From NCBI GenBank assembly GCA_002343075.1, contig DDRH01000041.1, positions 1 to 12,381 of the forward strand: 12,381 bases of DNA, read 5' to 3'. The stretch is from Phycisphaerales bacterium UBA2421 (lineage in GTDB: Bacteria; Planctomycetota; Phycisphaerae; Tepidisphaerales; Tepidisphaeraceae). How positions within the stretch are numbered: the stretch's first letter is position 1; every line of letters begins with the position of its first letter. The notes beneath the pieces were generated by a model. It was given only the letters and a program-made list of their open reading frames with translations. It had not been told where the DNA came from and made no database searches. Positions 7,221 through 12,381 of this stretch are shown one piece after another. The position numbers and the translations under genes are program-made.

Positions 7221-7607
7221 TCACCCAAACGGTATCGCCACACCGCTCACGCCCAGCCACGCCGCGCCGTCGTCCGCCGCCACGATGCCATTGCCCGCGC
7301 TCGCCGTCAGGGTGATGCCGCTGCCGGTCGCCGGGCCGATGTCGGTTAAGAACGCCCGAACCGCCACCGGCGATGTCACCACTGTTCCCGCGGTCGCTGC
7401 GTAGCGCCGCCCGCTCAGTTCCTCATCATCCACGATAATCGCACTACCCACGATCGCGCCGGAGTCGATCGCCCGATCAAACTCCAGCCGCACCCAGTTC
7501 CCCTCGTCATAACTCACCTTAACCAGCACCAGCGCCACCGGCGCGGGGGCTTCTCTGGGCGTCCTGCTCGGGCGCCTGCGGTACATGGCCGGGGGATTGA
7601 CGATCAT
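7221..7607 (-). CDS. Hypothetical protein, 128 residues
   Basis: I do not recognise this protein. The start ATG at 7607 has AGGAG 6 nt upstream, which supports it as a real gene. The N-terminus is basic (YRRRPSRTPRE). The remainder looks like a beta-rich domain: VLVKVSYDEGNWVRLEFDRAID, then alternating strands ending in GVSGVAIPFG, resembling a fibronectin-like or surface/tail-protein module. There is no signal peptide or membrane segment. It lies between another unknown gene (stop 97 bp upstream, with a long hairpin between) and a repeat cluster, all on the minus strand. The absence of transposase or phage structural genes leaves its role open. Confidence 0.65.
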   Translation of the reverse strand: MIVNPPAMYRRRPSRTPREAPAPVALVLVKVSYDEGNWVRLEFDRAIDSGAIVGSAIIVDDEELSGRRYAATAGTVVTSPVAVRAFLTDIGPATGSGITLTASAGNGIVAADDGAAWLGVSGVAIPFG

Positions 7608-7648
7608 GGAAATCTCCTGAAGCGAAGCGTCTCAAGGCAGGGCGTGCA

Positions 7649-7692
7649 GTGCTAAGTGCGGGTGCGTCGGTTCCGCACCCGCCACTTAGCAC
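7649..7692. repeat. Long intergenic hairpin between two unknown genes
   Basis: An 18-nt left arm (7649-7666) pairs completely with a 19-nt right arm (7674-7692), leaving one bulged base, around a 7-nt loop (7667-7673). The stem is far longer than needed for termination and has no T-run on either side, so it is more likely a dispersed palindromic repeat or an mRNA-stabilising structure than a simple terminator. It sits 12 bp downstream of the 228-residue gene. Confidence 0.75.
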
Positions 7693-7703
7693 CACACCGC
7701 CCG

Positions 7704-8390
7704 TCAAGCGGCTACCTGAACAACCCACGAGCCAATGTTGGCATCGATGGGCGATGTTGCCGGGCCGCTTTGCTTGCGGTCGTTGAACCAGAACGCCGTC
7801 AGCCAGACTCGGCTAAACGGTGGAACAGTCACCGGAAACACCACGTCGATGATCGTGCGCGACGTGTTCCCTTCAAACTTCCAGGCGCTGATATCTTCCG
7901 GCGGCTGTGCACCGACATAGCTGAACACGGCCGCCCCGGACACGCCCGCAGGCTTGCCGCGCCGATCCGGGTTGGCCGTGTCTTTCAAGCGGATGCGCAC
8001 CGTCCGTCCGGATACCGTTTGAACCGACAGCCCCGGTGCCGAGCCGGGCACCGGAACCGGCGACGGATCAACGTCCGGAACCGTCAATCCCAGTTCCGAC
8101 CGCTGTTCGTCGGTGGTCGCGGGAAACTTCTGCACGATTCCCGCCAATTGTCGGGCGTTGGCTTTCAATGACGCCATCGCCTGGTCTTTGGCCACGATGT
8201 TGGTCGGTGAACGCGTATCGGGGTTCTGCGCCGTCTGGAATGCCGTCGCGAACGCCGTGTGAAGGGCCGCAAACGCAGTTGCCTGCGCCGCCGTCAGCCC
8301 AAACGTCGTCGGTGCCGCGGTGATCTTGGTGCTGAAGTTGGTGCTCCATGTCACCAGGTCCGCAGCGCGGCTCGGTAGAAAATCAGGCAT
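7704..8390 (-). CDS. Hypothetical protein, 228 residues, with C-terminal beta-rich domain
   Basis: The start is placed at the ATG at 8390, because GGAGG lies 7 nt upstream; the ATG two codons earlier is only 1 nt from it. Residues 1-100 are predicted mostly helical and Ala/Thr-rich (LTAAQATAFAALHTAFATAF; AKDQAMASLKANARQLAGIVQ). A proline-rich linker follows (DVDPSPVPVPGSAPG), then a C-terminal domain resembling a fibronectin type III fold: VQTVSGRTVRIRLKDT, AAVFSYVG, AWKFEGNTSRTIIDVVF, VWLTAFWFNDRKQSGP. I recall similar hypothetical proteins, often in several copies, in planctomycete genomes, but know no function. No signal peptide is seen. Next downstream is the 128-residue unknown protein. 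Confidence 0.72.
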   Translation of the reverse strand: MPDFLPSRAADLVTWSTNFSTKITAAPTTFGLTAAQATAFAALHTAFATAFQTAQNPDTRSPTNIVAKDQAMASLKANARQLAGIVQKFPATTDEQRSELGLTVPDVDPSPVPVPGSAPGLSVQTVSGRTVRIRLKDTANPDRRGKPAGVSGAAVFSYVGAQPPEDISAWKFEGNTSRTIIDVVFPVTVPPFSRVWLTAFWFNDRKQSGPATSPIDANIGSWVVQVAA

Positions 8391-8561
8391 GGTCATGCCT
8401 CCGTTTCGCTACAAACGATGCGGTACCCGGCCGTGAGCCTTCCCACAGTCCTCGCCGCGTCATTCGAAGCAATCGGCACAGACCATCGCACAGTTAACCA
8501 ACCACCAGATTTTTCTCGCGAAACGCGCTTAAGTTCCCGGACTTAATCACCCGCCCCCGAT

Positions 8562-11500
8562 TTAATCATTCGCCCAGCGGATCCGCCCGAGCGGGTCGAC
8601 GGTCACTTTGCGGATGGACAGTAGCTGTCCAGTAATGCTGGGCGAGACGCGGTCCTTGCGAGCGTCATAGGCTGAGGCTGCGTGAATCCGCTTCTGCGTC
8701 TTGCCGTATACGAGGGTCGTCACGATGTGGGCCGTTTCTTTGCCCTGTGCGTCCGTGATTAGGATCGTATCGCCAGTGCATAGACTCATAACGAATCGCG
8801 CATCAGGCCGGTCCGGGTGTGTCCGCTGAACGATTGGATCGCGATTGAGTATCCGCTTCGCCGCATCGAGCCGTCGGACGTAGACGCCGCCCCGCTTCAC
8901 CTTTCCTCTTTCCGTCCACTCAAAGACGCAGACGTGGTGGTTCGCGCCGGGACTGACGTAGGCAACCTCACCCGTTTTCTCTCGGATAGATTGTATGGTG
9001 GAGTCCATTACGCGAATCCGGACCTTCCGGATCGGCACCCCCGAGGGCATCTTCAAGTCCTTCATCGCCTCCTGCATCTTCTTCGGCGGCACCTTGTCCG
9101 CCCCGCGCCCGAACGCGATCTTGTGCTCGCCCAGCCGCCGAATGACGATATTCTTAATCGTCTCATCGCGAATGTTCCCCACTTCGCTCATCGAAAGCGC
9201 CTCGACCGATTTGCGCACCACGAATTCCCCGTCGCGCCTCTTCTCCCGCCGGTCGCCTTTGGTCCGCTCGTATACCGCGCCGTAGTTTGTTTCCTCGTGC
9301 AGTCCGCCGCTCACCCCCCGGCGCACCCGGTGCGATACGTTCATCGCCTTGAGCTTCTCGAAAACGAGCGCCCGGAACGCATCGGGTTCCATCCCCCAAG
9401 GCGCATCGACGGCCGATTCAAACTTGTACGTCTCCACCAACTTGCCTTCCTTGTTTCGATGGATGACTGCGTATTTGTCCTGAAGCAACGCATTTAAACG
9501 GTCCTGCCGCGAGAGCGCGATCACTATTGCATCGATCGCGTGGTGGCGATGGTCGTCTCGGTTCTTCGGCATTTTCTTGTGATCCGCTGGCGATGTTTGC
9601 GTCCTAAATGCCGGACTCCCCGGCATTTGAAAGAGGATGGTATTCAGACCCCACTGGTGCGCAAGCTCGGACGTGTATTGTCCTTTTAGCCCAACGACCT
9701 TGCCGTGTCGTCCGACGATGGTATGCAGGTAGCCGACCGTCGCCTTCGCGATGTAGCTGGTGTCGGTTAACTGCGTCTCAACAAAGTCGTCGTCAATCTC
9801 CTTCTTCTTCAGCTTCTGCCGCTTGGGCCACGGGAGATGTTTACAGCGTGATTCAAGATCTTTAAGTGCTTCCGCCCCAAGCCAGTCTGATGGCAGTCGG
9901 TTCCGTTTCTCTTGGTTTGCCGTGGTGAAGCAGACGACGAGGTTTGACATTGCGTCATCGGCAGTGCGCGACTGCGGAAGAATGTGATCTACCTGCACCA
10001 ACCCGTCCTCGTGAAAGAGTTGATGTCGGGCAATCGGGTCTCCGGTGTAGGCGCAGCGCATTCCCTGTTCGAGCCAAAGCTTGTACTTCTTGACTGCGTC
10101 GTTTGTCGGGACCGCTCCGAGCGCGCGTATTTCGGATCGAATGGCCTCGTTTTGTTTGTCGAGCGTCTTCTTCTCTCCCGCATCAATCCTTCGCATTTCG
10201 GTCGTCTTCTTCATCGATCGAATCATTTCGACGTGAATCCGATCCGGCTTTGAACCATCTTTGAAATGTTCTCGAAGTATCGTGTTGACAACGGTCCAAA
10301 TCTGCCACATCGCCGCCTTCACAACCGGATTAGTGATGTACTTAAGGGAGATCGCCATGCGCGAGTTTGGCGCCGGCAGGACTGCCAGCGGCTCTTTCAG
10401 ACCCTTGAACCCCGATTCGTAGCCGGCCCTTTCCATCGCCCCGATCTCTCCTTTGTCCTTCGCCGAAAGCCGCGTACCCGCTTCAAGGTAGGGAAGCACC
10501 TTTTCGATGAACTTCAAGGAAACGCTCAGGTATTTATCAGGAAGGTCTGCGCTCGCTAGCTTTTCGGCGATCGCGGAGTCAACGCCCGGAATGGCGCAGA
10601 GACGCTCCTCGATTGATCGCTGCCCCTTTTCGTTGCGCGTGCGCGTACCCACGAGCACGGTGACGATTTGCGTCTTGACCGCGTCATCGAAGGCGTCCCA
10701 CTTCGGATAGACGCTTCGCATCTCGGCATCCGTCTCATGCCCCTTCATCTTCTCGCGCTTGGGGGTCGTCGATGCATCGACGCCCTTCTTTGCCTTCTTT
10801 CCTCTGCGGCTGACCATTTGCTCCAAGTTGATCTGAATGTCCTCGAATGGCCCAAGAATCTTGCGAATCCTGCTGAATTGGACCTCCTTCTGCGACTCCA
10901 GCAGTCTCATCACATCGGCCCTTTGCTCCGCGTCGAGGGCCTTCTCTCCATAGTCCCCGGGCCGGTCGTAACGCATGTTGTTGAGGTCGCAGAGGAGGCG
11001 ATAGCGCTGCGCACGGCGGTCGGCCCTCGGGCATCGCTGCTCTTTCGGTTCATACTCGCACTTGCCAATCGTCGAGGAAAGCCAATAAACCGGTCTCTGA
11101 AAGAAGATGAGGCCATGTATCCCGTCTCGGGCAAGAAGGCCCCGGGCAATCTCAATCAGCCGCTCCGCCTTGGCAGTCGGCCCCACGTGTTTACCGATTG
11201 GGAACCTGATCGGCTCCGCATCGCGCGTCGCCCTTGCGCCGAGTCGTCCCCTCGCGCCGAAACAGGATCGGTCGCTGAGCAACTGAGGGTGATGCACACT
11301 TTGGAAATCCCATATCCTTAAGAATTCCTCTTCAATCATCCTGCGTGACGTGTGCTGACTGCGGATGCGATGCGGGATGATTGTCCCGTGCGTCGTGCGC
11401 GCCGCCCCCTCGGTTTGCTGCGCGTGCAGCGTCTTGCCGAGCGTCCGATCGCCGATGGTCTGCGCCAGCAGGGCGATCTGTGCCAGCATCTTCGAATCGT

Positions 11501-12005
11501 CTTCCTTCTTGCCGGCCTCTTCGGGCTTGCCCGATTCGGCTGCCTTGGCCTTGCGCTTCTCGATCGCCTTAAGTTCTTTCTCGACCTTTTCTTTCGAGAC
11601 TTTTTTCAGCGACAAAAACCCGCGCCGCTGATTCAGGTGATAAAACACCCGCCCGATCTCGAACGGGTCGAGCTTCTCCGTGACGCCGCGGGCGCGAAGG
11701 GGGTAGGGGTCGGTTGCCAGGATGGCTTTTCGCCCGGCTTCGTTATCGGGCAGCAGCCGCGCTTCCACCAGCGCCGCCTCCACGACTTTCCGCCGACGCG
11801 CCCGACGACGAATCTGCCGACGCATCATCCGCGCCGTGCGCCGCTGCTCGTTGCGGCTCGATTCCTTTCCCGTGTCAAACGCATCCACCCCCTCGGGAAA
11901 CACCCGCACCCCGGCATCGATCAGCCGCCCGCTTCCGTCTGAATTGTCTTCGACCACTGCCCAGCCGATCGAGTTCGGCCCCAAGTCTAGCCCCAGTGTT
12001 TTCAT
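8562..12005 (-). CDS. cas9: CRISPR-associated endonuclease Cas9, type II-C-like
   Basis: RNA-guided DNA nuclease of 1147 residues, typical of compact type II-C enzymes (SpCas9 has 1368). RuvC-I is LGLDLGPNSIGWAVVE with Asp7. An arginine-rich bridge helix spans about 51-76. A Lys/Glu-rich linker (135-172) precedes the REC lobe. RuvC-II is HVEMIRS with Glu593. HNH is VDHILPQSRTADDAMSNLV with His674, Asn688 and Asn697, spaced as His840, Asn854 and Asn863 in SpCas9. RuvC-III is HRHHAIDAIVIAL with His822 and Asp825. HRVRRGVSGGLHEET (892-906) marks the WED/phosphate-lock region, and the C-terminus ends in KVTVDPLGRIRW, as II-C PAM-interacting domains do. Both nuclease sites look intact. The start has AGGA 7 nt upstream. 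A possible promoter has TTGACC at 12063-12068 read on the minus strand, with a weak -10, back to back with the tracrRNA promoter. No cas1, cas2 or csn2 follows; an unrelated gene starts 172 bp downstream. Confidence 0.98.
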   Translation of the reverse strand: MKTLGLDLGPNSIGWAVVEDNSDGSGRLIDAGVRVFPEGVDAFDTGKESSRNEQRRTARMMRRQIRRRARRRKVVEAALVEARLLPDNEAGRKAILATDPYPLRARGVTEKLDPFEIGRVFYHLNQRRGFLSLKKVSKEKVEKELKAIEKRKAKAAESGKPEEAGKKEDDSKMLAQIALLAQTIGDRTLGKTLHAQQTEGAARTTHGTIIPHRIRSQHTSRRMIEEEFLRIWDFQSVHHPQLLSDRSCFGARGRLGARATRDAEPIRFPIGKHVGPTAKAERLIEIARGLLARDGIHGLIFFQRPVYWLSSTIGKCEYEPKEQRCPRADRRAQRYRLLCDLNNMRYDRPGDYGEKALDAEQRADVMRLLESQKEVQFSRIRKILGPFEDIQINLEQMVSRRGKKAKKGVDASTTPKREKMKGHETDAEMRSVYPKWDAFDDAVKTQIVTVLVGTRTRNEKGQRSIEERLCAIPGVDSAIAEKLASADLPDKYLSVSLKFIEKVLPYLEAGTRLSAKDKGEIGAMERAGYESGFKGLKEPLAVLPAPNSRMAISLKYITNPVVKAAMWQIWTVVNTILREHFKDGSKPDRIHVEMIRSMKKTTEMRRIDAGEKKTLDKQNEAIRSEIRALGAVPTNDAVKKYKLWLEQGMRCAYTGDPIARHQLFHEDGLVQVDHILPQSRTADDAMSNLVVCFTTANQEKRNRLPSDWLGAEALKDLESRCKHLPWPKRQKLKKKEIDDDFVETQLTDTSYIAKATVGYLHTIVGRHGKVVGLKGQYTSELAHQWGLNTILFQMPGSPAFRTQTSPADHKKMPKNRDDHRHHAIDAIVIALSRQDRLNALLQDKYAVIHRNKEGKLVETYKFESAVDAPWGMEPDAFRALVFEKLKAMNVSHRVRRGVSGGLHEETNYGAVYERTKGDRREKRRDGEFVVRKSVEALSMSEVGNIRDETIKNIVIRRLGEHKIAFGRGADKVPPKKMQEAMKDLKMPSGVPIRKVRIRVMDSTIQSIREKTGEVAYVSPGANHHVCVFEWTERGKVKRGGVYVRRLDAAKRILNRDPIVQRTHPDRPDARFVMSLCTGDTILITDAQGKETAHIVTTLVYGKTQKRIHAASAYDARKDRVSPSITGQLLSIRKVTVDPLGRIRWAND

Positions 12006-12080
12006 GCATTCATCCTACCAAGATATACGGATAGAATTATGTAATCGGCCCGATAACCAACAGGTCAAAGCGGTAATTGC

Positions 12081-12108
12081 TTGACAGCCGCCTGACTCAG
12101 GATAGAAT
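12081..12108 (+). promoter_or_regulatory. Promoter of the tracrRNA
   Basis: A perfect -35 TTGACA (12081-12086) and a near-perfect -10 TAGAAT (12103-12108) are separated by 16 bp, predicting a start near 12115. It is the best sigma-70-like promoter in the window and faces away from cas9, whose start codon is 76 bp to the left. Confidence 0.8.
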
Positions 12109-12114
12109 GAAGGC

Positions 12115-12220
12115 GTCTAACCAACTCAGGCCCGCCCACTTTTCGTAACAAGTGGAAATATACGCAGGCCCTGCTCTACGGAGCATCCAGAGGCAGCTCG
12201 AAAGAGTGGCCTCTTTTTTT
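12115..12220 (+). ncRNA. Probable tracrRNA for the adjacent Cas9
   Basis: A roughly 105-nt untranslated transcript, bounded by a strong promoter and an intrinsic terminator, lies beside cas9 on the opposite strand. The first ~36 nt (12115-12150), the length of a usual type II repeat, are the expected anti-repeat. Next comes UAACAAGUGGAAAUAUACGC (12146-12165), resembling the anti-repeat/nexus junction of other tracrRNAs (AACAAGGC in SauCas9). A perfect 5-bp stem TGCTC/GAGCA with a TACG loop follows (12172-12185), then the terminator hairpin. A CCACTT/AAGTGG pairing (12136-12141 with 12150-12155) is also possible. No CRISPR repeat is available here to prove the anti-repeat, so the assignment rests on position, architecture and signals. 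Its role would be to pair with pre-crRNA and load Cas9. Confidence 0.8.
12190..12220 (+). terminator. Intrinsic terminator and 3' hairpin of the tracrRNA
   Basis: GAGGC (12190-12194) pairs with GCCTC (12209-12213). After one A-G mismatch the stem continues with GCTC/GAGT (one G-U pair) closed by a GAAA tetraloop (12200-12203). Seven Ts follow (12214-12220). It is the clearest intrinsic terminator in the window. Confidence 0.88.
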
Positions 12221-12381
12221 ATTGGGCCGTGCGCCCTTGGTGCAAAGACCGGCCCGATAGTCCGTGGGAATCTGGCGGTGGGGCGGCGGTTGACGCCTTA
12301 CCAAACCGCCCGCGACCCGTTCCCGCCCCGGCGCAAGCTCTTCCCGCCTTGGCGCAAGCCTTTCCCGCCCCGGCGCAAGCC
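12221..12381. other. Right-end intergenic region without a recognised gene
   Basis: No supported gene is seen between the tracrRNA terminator and the window end. The plus-strand frame containing the terminal repeats is open from 12221, but has no ATG start or ribosome site. CGGCCCGATA at 12250-12259 also occurs at 12046-12055 in the cas9-tracrRNA promoter region. A CRISPR leader or array would be expected nearby in many type II loci, but no 30-40 bp repeat is present before the sequence stops. Confidence 0.5.
12320..12381. repeat. 21-bp tandem repeat running off the window end
   Basis: Three adjacent units start at 12320, 12341 and 12362, each beginning TTCCCGCC and containing GGCGCAAGC; the last is cut one base short by the window edge. 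Units differ at two or three positions. The period is a multiple of three, but no gene is demonstrated. The units abut without spacers, so this is a minisatellite rather than a CRISPR array. Confidence 0.85.

Noticed and set aside
8817..11942. Plus-strand open frames of 196-226 codons (8817-9497, 10668-11321, 11352-11942)
   Set aside because: They lie antisense to the intact cas9 frame, are Arg/His/Leu-rich as expected of shadow frames in GC-rich DNA, and have no recognisable motifs.
12290..12318. TTGACG at 12290-12295 as a second promoter or leader signal
   Set aside because: No -10-like sequence lies at 16-18 bp; the downstream DNA is almost pure GC.
12320..12381. CRISPR array at the right end
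   Set aside because: Units are 21 bp and directly adjacent, with no spacers, and show no complementarity to the tracrRNA anti-repeat region.

Overview
The window most likely comes from a planctomycete (Planctomycetota, perhaps Phycisphaerae-like), probably an environmental or metagenome contig. The evidence is GC-rich DNA, a secreted heme peroxidase ending in dockerin-like repeats and a PEP-CTERM sorting tail, a secretin-N-domain periplasmic protein of a type I associate with planctomycetes, and several dispersed palindromic repeats between and inside genes. This is inference from gene content; no rRNA or other decisive marker is present.

Layout. At 1-2044 (+) lies a 5'-truncated animal-type heme peroxidase, with a strong palindrome where its missing start should be. 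From 2090 to 7019 the minus strand carries ordinary chromosomal genes, read right to left: a GNAT-type acetyltransferase, an RluA-family pseudouridine synthase, tatA, a secretin-N-domain periplasmic protein, proC and a small lipoprotein. At 7028-7214 there is a cluster of degenerate direct and inverted repeats. At 7221-8390 (-) two proteins of unknown function are separated by a long hairpin.

The centrepiece is at 8562-12220. A 1147-residue type II-C-like Cas9 (minus strand) has all RuvC and HNH catalytic residues. It is transcribed divergently from a roughly 105-nt RNA gene with a near-consensus promoter, a nexus-like region, a stem-loop with a TACG loop, and a terminator hairpin closed by a GAAA loop and seven Ts. 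I read this RNA as the tracrRNA. No cas1, cas2, csn2, cas4 or CRISPR array is visible, so the window holds the interference half of the system; the array must lie beyond the right edge or elsewhere, or be lost. The window runs out in a 21-bp tandem repeat (12320-12381).

How the parts work together: Cas9 plus tracrRNA would form an RNA-guided DNA nuclease once crRNAs are supplied. The other genes (proline synthesis, rRNA modification, protein export, secreted oxidase) are housekeeping or envelope functions with no evident link to it. The most unusual signals are the compact Cas9-tracrRNA unit without adaptation genes, a palindromic repeat apparently inserted in frame in the acetyltransferase, and the repeat-rich junctions on both sides of the unknown gene pair.
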